Below, piece after piece: positions 52,852-62,376 of a stretch of DNA of 64,000 nucleotides. The stretch covers positions 1,426,001-1,490,000 of the forward strand of contig NZ_VTGX01000001.1 in the NCBI RefSeq assembly GCF_009729095.1, in the 5' to 3' direction. The position numbers and the translations under genes were made by a program. The notes under the pieces are model-generated. The model did not search any database. It was given only the letters and a program-made list of their open reading frames with translations, and was not told the origin of the DNA. How positions within the stretch are numbered: the stretch's first letter is position 1; each line of letters opens with the position of its first letter. Origin of the DNA: Mycolicibacterium sp. CBMA 247 (GTDB lineage: Bacteria; Actinomycetota; Actinomycetes; Mycobacteriales; Mycobacteriaceae).

Positions 52852-54139
52852 GTCGTCCACTCGCAACCGTGGCAGCGGACTGCGGTTGAAACATCGAGCT
52901 GTGATCCAAACTGGCGTTACGCTATCCGGCGACGGCGACGCTGCCGACCCTGAGTGGCCTTACTTGCGTGTCGCAAACGTTCAAACCGGGTTCATTGACC
53001 TTTCTGAGATCAAGTGCATCCGAGTCCCGGAGACAATGGCGAACACCGTGATGCTTCGGCGCGGAGACGTGTTGATGACGGAAGGCGGCGACATCGACAA
53101 ACTCGGCCGAGGAGCACGTTGGGGTGGCTCAGTGAGCCCGATGCTTCATCAGAATCACGTGTTTGCGGTCCGCCCAGGGGATGACCTTGACACAGCATTT
53201 CTCGTGTACTGGTTGGAAGCTCGTGTTGCGCGCGACTACTTCCTGACCACAGCCAGGCGCAGCACCAACCTCGCGTCGACCAACAAGTGGACTGTTGGGA
53301 ATCTGCCTCTCCCACATACACCCATCGATGAGCAGCGAGCCATCGCCGACTTCCTCGACCGGGAGACTGCCCGGATCGACACGCTCATCAAGGAGCAGCA
53401 GCGTCTCGTTGAGCTACTGCGGAGGCGGCGCAGCGCGATTCGGACGGAGCGCGCGCTCAGGGGGACGCGAGCAACCGAAACCGTGGCCAGCATTTTGCCT
53501 TGGGCTGACCAACTTCCCGCTGATTGGGAGGTCGTTCCACTCACTTCGGTCGCGCGGCTCGAAAGCGGACACACGCCCAGCCGTACCCGGGAGGACTGGT
53601 GGCAGGACTGCTACATCCCCTGGATCAGCCTCAATGACGTCGGGGCAATGCGCGAGAGCAAGTACCTCGAATGCACTACACACCAATTGAGTGACGAAGG
53701 CATTGCGAACAGTTCTGCCCGGCTCCTTCCATCGGACACTGTGGTGCTCTCACGAGATGCCACTGTGGGGCGGACTTCAATCATGAGAATCCCGATGGCA
53801 ACTTCCCAGCACTTCGCAGCGTGGATTTGCGGACCTCGTCTCGATCCTGAATACCTGTGGACCCTCTTCACCGACGCCATGCAGCCTTACTTCGCTTCAT
53901 TCCAGAATGGGTCCACAATCAGGACGATAGGAATGGACGATCTTAAAGCTTTCCGAATCCCCCTTCCTCCACTCGACGAGCAGCGGCTGATCGTGGCCCA
54001 CCTCGATACGCAGACTGCCAAGATCGACACCCTGATCGCCGAGACCGAGAAGTTCATCGAACTCTCTCGCGAGCGCCGGTCGGAGCTGATCACCGCTGCG
54101 GTGACCGGGCAGATCGACATCCGCCAGGAGGTGGCCTGA
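52832..54139 (+). CDS. hsdS: Type I restriction-modification specificity subunit HsdS
   Basis: A 435-residue specificity subunit with two target-recognition domains (about 20-165 and 225-385). Each is followed by a conserved helical spacer: PIDEQRAIADFLDRETARIDTLIKEQQRLVELLRRRRSAI and PLDEQRLIVAHLDTQTAKIDTLIAETEKFIELSRERRSELI. The two domains read the two halves of a bipartite site. The recognised sequence cannot be deduced. The first domain differs in codon use from the host genes. The gene starts with a GTG inside the hsdM end and is followed 3 bases later by hsdR. Confidence 0.95.
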   Translation: MTHPLVESSTRNRGSGLRLKHRAVIQTGVTLSGDGDAADPEWPYLRVANVQTGFIDLSEIKCIRVPETMANTVMLRRGDVLMTEGGDIDKLGRGARWGGSVSPMLHQNHVFAVRPGDDLDTAFLVYWLEARVARDYFLTTARRSTNLASTNKWTVGNLPLPHTPIDEQRAIADFLDRETARIDTLIKEQQRLVELLRRRRSAIRTERALRGTRATETVASILPWADQLPADWEVVPLTSVARLESGHTPSRTREDWWQDCYIPWISLNDVGAMRESKYLECTTHQLSDEGIANSSARLLPSDTVVLSRDATVGRTSIMRIPMATSQHFAAWICGPRLDPEYLWTLFTDAMQPYFASFQNGSTIRTIGMDDLKAFRIPLPPLDEQRLIVAHLDTQTAKIDTLIAETEKFIELSRERRSELITAAVTGQIDIRQEVA

Positions 54140-54142
54140 GAC

Positions 54143-57100
54143 ATGGCTCAGCACAACGAGATCGAGTTTGAGAAGGAGATCGCCGAGTACCTGCATGCTC
54201 ACGGTTGGGAGTACTCCCCGGACGGCACAGGTTACGACAAGGAACGCGCGCTATTCCCCGAGGACGTCTTCGGGTGGCTGACCGACACGCAATCCGACCA
54301 GCTCGACAAGGTGGTGAAGCCCGGCGCGAAGGATGCCGCGAAGCAGGAAGCGCAGCTGCTGGACAGGATCGTCAAGGTGCTCGACGTGCCGTTGGAGAGC
54401 GGCGGCGGCACCCTGAACCTGCTCCGCAAGGGGTTCTCGCATCTTGCGGCGAAGTTCCAGATGTGCGTGTTCCGGCCGGAGTCCACGCTCAACGAGAAAC
54501 GCAATGCCGACTACGCCGCAGTGCGGCTGCGGGTGATGCGGCAGGTGCACTTCTCGACCGCAGATAACCGGTCTGTGGACCTGGTGTTCTTCGTCAACGG
54601 ACTGCCGGTCGCCACCGCGGAGCTCAAGACCGACTTCACCCAGACCGTCGCCGACGCGATCACCCAGTACCGCACGTCGCGGCTGCCAAAGCACCCCGCC
54701 ACCGGCCAGGTGCAACCGCTGTTCGTCTCTGGTGCTCGAGCGCTGGTGCACTTCGCGGTGTCCAACGACGAAGTCTGGATGACCACCCGGCTCGCCGGGG
54801 AGAAGACGCACTTTCTGCCCTTCAACCGCGGCACCGAGACCGGCGGCGCCGGCAACCCGCTCAACCCCCACGGGTCGAAGTCGTCGTACCTGTGGGAACG
54901 GGTCCTGCAGCGCGACGCGTGGCTAAACATCCTCGGCCGGCTGATGTACATCAAGCACGAATCCACCACCGACCCGATCAGCGGAAAGACCAGCAAGTCC
55001 TCGACACTGCGGTTTCCCCGGTTCCACCAGTGGGAGGCCGTCACCGAGGTCACTGCCGCGGTCACCGCCGAGGGGGTCGGGAAGCGATACCTGATCCAGC
55101 ACTCCGCTGGCTCGGGGAAGACTGACTCCATCGCGTGGACCGCGCATCGGATGGCCCGGCTGCAGGTCGAAAACAAAAAGGTCTTCGACTCCGTCATCGT
55201 CGTGACCGACCGCAACGTCCTCGACGCGCAGCTACAGGACGCCATCAAGCAGATCGACAACGACCAGGGCATCGTTGTCGCGATTGACCGCGATGAGGCG
55301 ACGAAGGCCGGCGGCTCCAAGTCCGGACTGCTCGCGAAGGCGCTGACCGACGGCAAGCTGATCATCGTTGTCACCATCCAGACGTTCCCGTTCGCGATGG
55401 ACGAGATCCGCAAGAACAAGGGCCTCAAGGGCAAGACATTCGCCGTCATCGCGGACGAGGCCCACTCATCACAGTCCGGCCAGGTAGCCGGCAAGCTCAA
55501 GGCCGTCCTGACCGCCGAGGAGATCCAGGAGGTTGAGGAAGGCAAAGAGATCGACGTCGAGGCGGTCCTCGCCGCGGAGGCCACGGAGCGAGCGGCGTCG
55601 GCGAACATCTCCTACGTCGCGTTCACCGCGACTCCGAAGGGCAAGACGCTGGAGCTGTTCGGGCGCGAGCCGGCGCCGGGCGAGAATCCTGTGCCTTTCC
55701 ACGTCTACACGATGAAGCAGGCCATCGAAGAGGGCTACATCCTCGACGTGCTGACCGGCTACCACTCGTTCAAGCTGGCATTCCAGATCGGGCAGAACGC
55801 GGGCGGCGGTGACGAGGTGGACCAGTCCGAGGCCACCAAGGCCGTGATGAAGTGGGTCAAGCTCAATCCTCAGACGATCGCACAGAAGGCCGCGATCATC
55901 GTCGAGCACTTCCGCGAGAACGTCGCTCATCTGCTTGACGGGCACGCCAAGGCCATGGTCGTCACCGATTCTCGCAAAGCCGCCGTGCGATACAAACTCG
56001 CGATCGACGACTTCATCGCCAAGAAGGGCTACGGGTACGGCACCCTGGTCGCGTTCTCGGGGGCCGTACAGGATCCCGAGTCAGGACCGGGCGACTTCAC
56101 CGAGTCCACCATGAACCCCGGTGTTCACGACCTGCGCACGTCGTTCCGGGGCGATCAGTTCAAGGTGATGATCGTCGCTAACAAGTTCCAGACCGGGTTC
56201 GACCAGCCACTGTTGTGCGCGATGTACGTCGACCGGATCCTCTCCGGTGTCACTGCGGTGCAGACCCTTTCGCGGCTCAACCGCACCTACAGAACCCCCT
56301 CAGGCACGCCGAAGACCGCGGCGATGACCCAGGTCGTGGACTTCGTCAACGAGCCTGCTGCGATCAAGGAGGCATTCGAGCCATACTTCACCGACGCCTT
56401 CCTCGAAACCGCGACCGACCCGAACCTGGTGCACGACCTCGCTGCGAAGCTTGACACCGCCGCGATCTACACCCAGACCGAGATCGACCAGTGCGCCGAG
56501 GCTTTCGTGAAGGGTAAGGGCAACAGCGCCCTCGCCGCAGCCGTCGGTCCGGGGCAAAAGCGGTTTGCCGAGCGCTATAACGCGGCTCTGATCCATAACG
56601 GCGGTGAAGGTGACAAGGCCGCACTTGCCGAGCTGGATATGTTCCGCAAGGACGTCGGGTCGTTCGTCCGGCTCTACGACTTCATGTCCCAGATCATCGA
56701 CTACGGCGACCCAGAATTGGAGAAGAAGCAGATCTACTTGCGGCACCTAGAACGGGTCATCCAGCCTGAGAACTACACTGCGCCCATCGATCTTTCGGAC
56801 GTTGTGTTGAAGCAGGTCAAACAGATCGACAGGGGCAGGATCGACATCGGCCTCGGTGTGAGGGTCGGATTGACCGGCATCACGGCGGCCGGCTCGGGTG
56901 AGAAACGCGACCCGAAGATGGTCGCCTTCCAACAGGTCCTCGACCGGCTCAACGACCTGTTCGGGTCCGAGGACTTCACTGAGTCCCAAAGGGTTTCGTT
57001 CCTCGAAGCACTGCTGCGGACACTTCTCGAGGACCATGCACTCGTGCAGCAGGCGAAGGTCAACTCCGCCAAACAGTTCGTCGAGTCCCCGGACTTCGAT

Positions 57101-57262
57101 GACGCCGTTACCGGCGCGGTCGCTGACAACCAGGGCGCGCACGACAAGATGAGCGACTACTTCTTCACCAACGCACCGCGACGGTCGCATCTGATCTCCG
57201 ATATCGCCAAGTGGTTCTATCAGGTCGTGTCCTCGGAGAACGAGAACGCTTCAGCACACTGA
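54143..57262 (+). CDS. hsdR: Type I restriction endonuclease subunit HsdR
   Basis: A 1039-residue restriction subunit. The N-terminal nuclease domain has RSVDLVFFVNGLPVATAELKT, giving Asp146...Glu160-x-Lys162, the PD-(D/E)XK type. The SF2 motor has Walker A HSAGSGKTDSIAW near 321, the DEAH box near 438, FTATPKG, and VQTLSRLNRTY for motif VI. A C-terminal helical domain anchors it to the HsdM2S core. It translocates unmethylated DNA and cuts it far from the recognition site. It is intact, so the system is presumably active. Confidence 0.95.
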   Translation: MAQHNEIEFEKEIAEYLHAHGWEYSPDGTGYDKERALFPEDVFGWLTDTQSDQLDKVVKPGAKDAAKQEAQLLDRIVKVLDVPLESGGGTLNLLRKGFSHLAAKFQMCVFRPESTLNEKRNADYAAVRLRVMRQVHFSTADNRSVDLVFFVNGLPVATAELKTDFTQTVADAITQYRTSRLPKHPATGQVQPLFVSGARALVHFAVSNDEVWMTTRLAGEKTHFLPFNRGTETGGAGNPLNPHGSKSSYLWERVLQRDAWLNILGRLMYIKHESTTDPISGKTSKSSTLRFPRFHQWEAVTEVTAAVTAEGVGKRYLIQHSAGSGKTDSIAWTAHRMARLQVENKKVFDSVIVVTDRNVLDAQLQDAIKQIDNDQGIVVAIDRDEATKAGGSKSGLLAKALTDGKLIIVVTIQTFPFAMDEIRKNKGLKGKTFAVIADEAHSSQSGQVAGKLKAVLTAEEIQEVEEGKEIDVEAVLAAEATERAASANISYVAFTATPKGKTLELFGREPAPGENPVPFHVYTMKQAIEEGYILDVLTGYHSFKLAFQIGQNAGGGDEVDQSEATKAVMKWVKLNPQTIAQKAAIIVEHFRENVAHLLDGHAKAMVVTDSRKAAVRYKLAIDDFIAKKGYGYGTLVAFSGAVQDPESGPGDFTESTMNPGVHDLRTSFRGDQFKVMIVANKFQTGFDQPLLCAMYVDRILSGVTAVQTLSRLNRTYRTPSGTPKTAAMTQVVDFVNEPAAIKEAFEPYFTDAFLETATDPNLVHDLAAKLDTAAIYTQTEIDQCAEAFVKGKGNSALAAAVGPGQKRFAERYNAALIHNGGEGDKAALAELDMFRKDVGSFVRLYDFMSQIIDYGDPELEKKQIYLRHLERVIQPENYTAPIDLSDVVLKQVKQIDRGRIDIGLGVRVGLTGITAAGSGEKRDPKMVAFQQVLDRLNDLFGSEDFTESQRVSFLEALLRTLLEDHALVQQAKVNSAKQFVESPDFDDAVTGAVADNQGAHDKMSDYFFTNAPRRSHLISDIAKWFYQVVSSENENASAH

Positions 57263-57347
57263 GTGCTAGCTGTTGGCCGTCGCCGACTAGGGAGTGATGA
57301 TCCGAAGTGGACGTGCTTGATTCGCGGTTTCATGTTCTTCGGCTCTT

Positions 57348-60300
57348 GTGACTTTGAAGGGACCTACTCAGCCTGTGGATGAACCGCTCGCCCCCGGGGT
57401 TTACGAAACATTGCACTCTCAGCGTGTCTCCGAGGCAATCGGGCGCAGCCAGTTGGAGCCGGAATACACCAGGATCCAGCGCGACGATGAGCCGCGTATC
57501 CTCGCGCGACACATCGCGAGTGCAGTCGAACGCCATCTCACAGCAGTCCGTGATTCCGAAGCGAGGCTCGTCGCGGCCAACACGATCCTGTCTAGTCTGC
57601 AAGACGCTGACGAGGACAATCTGGTTAGTCCCGACCTCCTCACGGCCCTTCACGAGGCGGGTCACGAATCGCCTCGGCGGCCAGCCACACCGCTGTCCGA
57701 TGTAGCGCTGCTGACCAACACGCGCGATGAGCCGAACATGGCCAGCGAGATCGCCCGTGAGCTCGCCAGTGCGGACCGTGTCGACCTCCTGTGCGCATTC
57801 ATCCGCTTCGCCGGCATCGCGGTCATCAGCCGAGAACTCGAAAGACTTCGAGACCGCGGCGTGCACCTACGTGTCGTGACCACAACGTACCGAGGAGCCA
57901 CCGAACGGCGAGCAATCGACGACCTCGTAAACAAGTATGGAGCCGACGTGCGGATTCGCTACGAGACCGCATCGACACGTTTACATGCGAAGGCATGGCT
58001 CTTCCGACGCAACTCCGGATTCGACACTGGTTACGTTGGCAGTTCCAACCTTTCACGATCGGCAATGGTCGATGGCCTCGAATGGAATGTCCGAATCTCG
58101 AACGTCACTACGCCAGCGTTGACTCGCAAGTTCGAAGCAACGTTCGATACCTACTGGGACGACACCGCTTTCAAACGCTATGACCCAAACACTGACGCCG
58201 ATCTCCTTGACCGTGCTCTAGCCGAGGCAGGCGGTTCAGGCTCAGCGCGGGAAACGATCACTGTCTCGGGACTGGAAGTACGACCGTACCCGCATCAGGA
58301 GCGAATCCTTGAAGCGCTTGATGTAGCGCGAGTCGTCCACGATCGCCGTCGGAACCTCATCGTCGCAGCAACCGGCACGGGTAAAACGGTCGTAGCGGCA
58401 CTCGACTACAAATACCTATGCGCGAAGGCCAACAAGAAGTTGCGGCTCCTTTTTGTCGCTCACCGCAAGGAGATCCTCGAGCAGTCGCTCCGCAAATATC
58501 GAGAAGTGCTGGGCGATGGTGACTTTGGCGAACTTTACGTCGACGGGCGACGGCCCAGCGAATGGCTGCACGTGTTCGCGAGCGTGCAGTCACTTGCCGG
58601 CCGTGACGGTGTGGAGAATGTCCATCCCGAAGATTTCGACGTCGTCGTCATCGACGAGTTCCACCACGCCGCTGCCACAACATATCGGGCGCTGCTCGAT
58701 CGGGTGAGTCCGAGCCAAGAACTACTCGGATTGACCGCGACCCCCGAGCGGTCCGACGGCGCCGACATTCTCGGATGGTTTGGTGGCCGTTCCACCTACG
58801 AACTCCGACTGTGGGACGCACTTGAACAAGACCTGCTGTGCCCATTCCACTACTACGGCGTGGCCGACAACACCGACCTCCGCAACATCACCTGGTCGCG
58901 AGGAGACTATCGAATCAGCGACTTGGAGAACATCTACACCGGCAACGACGCGCGAACACGTCTCGTACTCAATGCTATTCGAGATCGTGTGGCAGATCCG
59001 CATCGAATGCGAGCACTTGGATTCTGCGTGTCCATCGCACATGCCAATTACGTGGCACAGGCGTTCAATATGCAGGGGATCGCCGCGGCGGCGATCGACG
59101 CCAATACTGCCAGCGCCGCCCGAGCACAAGCGTTTGCAGACCTCCGAAACGGCACAGTCCAGTGCCTGTTCGCCGTCGACATCTTCAACGAGGGCATCGA
59201 CATCCCCGACGTCGACACCCTGCTCATGCTCCGTCCAACTCAAAGTGCCACCGTGTTCCTGCAGCAGTTGGGCCGCGGACTACGCCGCAGTTCTGATAAA
59301 GCGGTGCTGACCGTCCTCGACTTCATCGGCCACCATCGCATCGAATTTAACTTTGCTCCAATATTTTCCGCGTTGACGGGTGAGCGCGGCAAAGTGCTGA
59401 TCAATGAGATCGAAGGCGGGTTTCCCTTTCTACCCGGTGGCAGTCGACTCATCCTGGACCGGCAGTCGCAGGAGATCGTGATCGAATCCATCCGAGGCCA
59501 ACTACCAAGCAACAGACGCAAGGCGCTTGTTGCGGACGTGCGTGCCGTCGGCCAACCGATCCTCGCCGCATACCTCGCCCAGACGCGAGGAGAACTGTCC
59601 GATATCTACGCGGGCAGCGGAACGCGAGCCTGGACTCCAGTCGTCCGCGACGCAGGCCTTCCTGTCCCAGAGCCTGGCCCTGACGAGGAGCCATTACTCA
59701 AGCGAATCCGATCACTCGCCCACGTTGATGACCTCGAACGTATTGCCGCATACCACCTGTTCGTCACACCGGACTGCCCCTCATACGACGAACTCACCGT
59801 CCGTCAGCAGGCCTACGCGAGGATGCTGTTCTTCACACTCTGGTCCGACCTCGGCGGGTTCGATACCTACGATGCTGGACTTGGCAAGCTCCGCGAACAT
59901 CCGGCGGTCTGCTCCGAGATCAGCCAACTCTTCGACGTCGCTACCGACAACATCGGGCACGTTCCGATCGCTATCGACGAGCTGCCCGCTGACTGCCCAC
60001 TGTTCAGCCACGCGCACTACCGCCGCGAGGAGGTCCTTGCAGCAATCGGTTTCGCGAACATGGAACGCAAGGCGCGCGGCCAAGCAGGCGGGTCGCTGGC
60101 CAGCGGAGACATTGAGGCGCTGTTCATCAACCTCCACAAAGACGCGGGGCAGTTCAGCCCCACAACGATGTACCGCGACTACCCAATCTCCCGCGAGCTG
60201 TTCCAATGGGAGTCACCGAACAACACTGCCGCTGACAGCGATCGTGGCCGGCGCTATATCGACCAGCTAACCAATGGCGTCGACGTTCTACTCTTCGTCC

Positions 60301-60461
60301 GCGATCGCCCCGACGGCCTCTACGGATCGGAACCATTCATCTTCTTGGGACCGGCCGATTACGTCGAGCATCGCGGTGAGAGACCCATTGCTCTCACATG
60401 GAAGCTTCGGCGCCCGATGCCGGCGGACGTGTTCGCGAGTGGTTCGGTCATTGCGAGCTAG
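57348..60461 (+). CDS. PLD-nuclease/DEAD-like helicase/DUF3427 fusion protein (predicted defence helicase)
   Basis: A 1037-residue protein from a GTG at 57348. Residues about 140-270 are a phospholipase D-like nuclease domain with one HKD motif (His213-x-Lys215 in LHAKAWLF, followed by GYVGSSNLSRS). Residues 315-680 are a SF2 helicase: LIVAATGTGKTVVAAL near 338, DEFHHA near 436, GLTATPER, and FLQQLGRGLRRS. The C-terminal about 330 residues match the DUF3427 layout. PLD-helicase-DUF3427 proteins occur near restriction systems and defence islands. It lies 85 bases after hsdR on the same strand, so it is probably an accessory defence gene that unwinds and cuts foreign DNA; the activity is inferred. 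Confidence 0.8.
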   Translation: MTLKGPTQPVDEPLAPGVYETLHSQRVSEAIGRSQLEPEYTRIQRDDEPRILARHIASAVERHLTAVRDSEARLVAANTILSSLQDADEDNLVSPDLLTALHEAGHESPRRPATPLSDVALLTNTRDEPNMASEIARELASADRVDLLCAFIRFAGIAVISRELERLRDRGVHLRVVTTTYRGATERRAIDDLVNKYGADVRIRYETASTRLHAKAWLFRRNSGFDTGYVGSSNLSRSAMVDGLEWNVRISNVTTPALTRKFEATFDTYWDDTAFKRYDPNTDADLLDRALAEAGGSGSARETITVSGLEVRPYPHQERILEALDVARVVHDRRRNLIVAATGTGKTVVAALDYKYLCAKANKKLRLLFVAHRKEILEQSLRKYREVLGDGDFGELYVDGRRPSEWLHVFASVQSLAGRDGVENVHPEDFDVVVIDEFHHAAATTYRALLDRVSPSQELLGLTATPERSDGADILGWFGGRSTYELRLWDALEQDLLCPFHYYGVADNTDLRNITWSRGDYRISDLENIYTGNDARTRLVLNAIRDRVADPHRMRALGFCVSIAHANYVAQAFNMQGIAAAAIDANTASAARAQAFADLRNGTVQCLFAVDIFNEGIDIPDVDTLLMLRPTQSATVFLQQLGRGLRRSSDKAVLTVLDFIGHHRIEFNFAPIFSALTGERGKVLINEIEGGFPFLPGGSRLILDRQSQEIVIESIRGQLPSNRRKALVADVRAVGQPILAAYLAQTRGELSDIYAGSGTRAWTPVVRDAGLPVPEPGPDEEPLLKRIRSLAHVDDLERIAAYHLFVTPDCPSYDELTVRQQAYARMLFFTLWSDLGGFDTYDAGLGKLREHPAVCSEISQLFDVATDNIGHVPIAIDELPADCPLFSHAHYRREEVLAAIGFANMERKARGQAGGSLASGDIEALFINLHKDAGQFSPTTMYRDYPISRELFQWESPNNTAADSDRGRRYIDQLTNGVDVLLFVRDRPDGLYGSEPFIFLGPADYVEHRGERPIALTWKLRRPMPADVFASGSVIAS

Positions 60462-60615
60462 ACGAGAAAGTAACCAGAGGTTCGGCGAAACTATTCGTCA
60501 GCGGCAGCTTTGTCGATCACCTCGAAGCCACTACGGTGAGCAGAATATGCGGAGCCGCACGCCGAGTTGAGAAACCGCGCCCCACGTCGCTCTGGCGGGA
60601 CACGCTTCCTCCAGC

Positions 60616-61395
60616 TCACATCGGACCGACCGGCAGCGACGGCCCCGCCTCTTCCGCCTGTTCGAGGAGTCCGTCCACAAGCCCAGTCAGCCTCGCGAAA
60701 TGCGACCCGCGCCAATAGACCTGCCCGCACCCCGCACAACAACTGAATTTCGTCGTAATAGCGGCGAGTCAACGGCTGAAGGCGGTCCATCACCTCCTCC
60801 GTCGCCACCGCGACCAGCCTTCCGTTGCACCGCACGCACCGGGTCAACGGCGCCACCCGCCGCCGCAGATCCAACCGACGGATCACCTCAAGCGCCTGAT
60901 CCTCGGGCTGCGCGGAATGAACAAACAGGCCATGGGTGATCGCGCTGCGCTTCAACAAACCACGGTCCCGGGTCAGCAGGATCCGCTGCTGACCCAGGCT
61001 GATCTCGGCCAGCGTGTCATCGTCGGCGTCACTCGACCACCACACGTCGAAATCCAGCATCCGCAGCAACCGCGCCAGCCGACCGAGATTGACGTCGACT
61101 ACGAACCGTGGATCGCGCAGCGGCACCGGCCGCAGCCGGCCCGTCGACCCGATTTCCAGCGCCTCGAACATCGGATACACCGCGATGCGGTCGCCGGCCG
61201 CCGGTCGGTGCTCGAAGCCCACCGCTTCCCCGGCCGCGAGGATCAGGTCGATCTCGGTGTGCGGAATGCCTATTGCCTCCAGAACATCCTTGACGGTCTG
61301 ATGGCTCTGGCATGGACGGCGCACGACCCGCGCGAGTCCGCCTCCAAGAAGTCATTGAGCTCGGCGTATGCCCGGACATTCACGAAGCCGGCCAT
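60616..61395 (-). pseudogene. Decayed Mut7-C paralog (two frameshifts)
   Basis: This is a second copy of the Mut7-C gene at 46097-46861, in the same orientation. Homology runs from ATG 61395 (MAGFVNVRAYAELNDFLEADSRG) to TGA 60616. Compared with the intact copy, a 4-base deletion near 61325-61335 shifts the frame after the ubiquitin-like domain start, and one inserted C near 60751 shifts it before the second zinc-ribbon pair. Restoring both would give YWRGSHFARLTGLVDGLLEQ as in the intact protein. The middle part (PRFVVDVNLGRLARLLRML...CVRCNGRL) is still open, so a truncated protein from an internal start cannot be excluded. Confidence 0.85.
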
Positions 61396-61454
61396 GCCGC
61401 CATAGTCTCGCGCCGGCACGCCGGAGGCAATCCGAGTATCCGGGCTTGTAAGGA

Positions 61455-61541
61455 CTATTTGAGGCAGGTGTCGAGCTCGTCGCGGATGCGCTGCTGCACC
61501 TGCAAAGCATCGGGCAAGAGCTCGATGACAGATCTGGTCAT
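61455..61541 (-). CDS. Short reading frame coupled to the 272-residue gene (probable truncated gene)
   Basis: A 28-residue frame (MTRSVIELLPDALQVQQ...LDTCLK) whose ATG overlaps the stop of the upstream gene (TGATG). The sequence is helix-forming and looks like the N-terminus of a longer protein. It ends at a TAG, 60 bases from the Mut7-C pseudogene, so it may be the cut end of a gene at a rearrangement boundary. Confidence 0.4.
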   Translation of the reverse strand: MTRSVIELLPDALQVQQRIRDELDTCLK

Positions 61542-62359
61542 CAACCCTCCGCTGGAGCCAGTTGATTCTCGACGCCGCGCAGGTTCACCAATCGACTTGG
61601 ATTCACAATCAATTCGTAGACGCCAGGTTCAACGAGCCCGGCTCCAACCCGCGCCGCATCCGCTGGGTCATCAGAGAGCAGGAGCAGTTCGGCTGCCTCG
61701 CCACCGGAACGCAACAAGCGCACAGGAACACCCTGCAACTCGGCAGTGAAAACCCGCTCGAAGACTTCACATTCCGCCATAGGAGCCGTCAAGGACCAAG
61801 CGCGCGAGTGGATCTGCGTAAACCCTGCGGGGCCTTCCTGGGCGATCGCGGTCAGCAGAACACTGTCGCCCATCACATCGGCGAAGTATTCTTCACCGCG
61901 CCAGCGCGCCAAGTTGCCCACCAGCGGACTGGGCGGTCGCCATTGCCGGGCACCAACCCAACCTCTGGCAGCGCCCTCGTAACGCGAAAGACGCTTCTGC
62001 TCGCCATCGGAGCGAATCCGCCAATACTCGGCACCGTAGGAGTACCGAGTTCGTTCCATACTCCATACCTGTGCCAGCGAGTCGCCACGCAGGAAGCCAT
62101 GCGGGAACCCTGGCCACGGACGTTCAGCTTCATTCGGTGCGCTGAACCTGGCTAGCCTCGGCTGCTCGAACCGCACGACGTCCGCAAATTCAGGAGCCGC
62201 GTCAACGCCAAAAGCAGCCAATAGCTCTGAGGGGGTGCGCAGGCTGACTGCCGCCCCCGCGTCCGTTACAAAGCCACCAACTTGATCCTCTCCAACCTCC
62301 ACGATGGCAGCAGAGATCGGATTGGCAAGAAGCTTCTGCAGCACGATCCGCTCAGCCAC
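61541..62359 (-). CDS. Hypothetical protein in the immunity-gene cluster
   Basis: A 272-residue soluble protein, starting at ATG 62359, 17 bases after the Imm61-like gene. It is rich in Arg, Trp and Tyr (YSYGAEYWRIRSDGEQKRLSRYEGAARGWVGARQW; EYFADVMGDSVLLTAIAQEG). Segments such as LLRSGGEAAELLLLSDDPADAARVGAGLVEPGVYELIVNPSRL look like a small alpha/beta domain at the C-terminus. No family is recognised. Its place in a run of immunity-like genes suggests an immunity or adaptor protein for a polymorphic toxin that is not in the window. Confidence 0.6.
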   Translation of the reverse strand: MAERIVLQKLLANPISAAIVEVGEDQVGGFVTDAGAAVSLRTPSELLAAFGVDAAPEFADVVRFEQPRLARFSAPNEAERPWPGFPHGFLRGDSLAQVWSMERTRYSYGAEYWRIRSDGEQKRLSRYEGAARGWVGARQWRPPSPLVGNLARWRGEEYFADVMGDSVLLTAIAQEGPAGFTQIHSRAWSLTAPMAECEVFERVFTAELQGVPVRLLRSGGEAAELLLLSDDPADAARVGAGLVEPGVYELIVNPSRLVNLRGVENQLAPAEG

Positions 62360-62376
62360 AACAAGTCACTTCCGTT

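Noticed and set aside
46097..61395. The whole segment between the two Mut7-C copies as one composite transposon
   Set aside because: The copies are in direct orientation, there are no transposase genes, and prfC-side genes, mscS and the OPT gene look like ordinary host genes, so a transposon is not supported.
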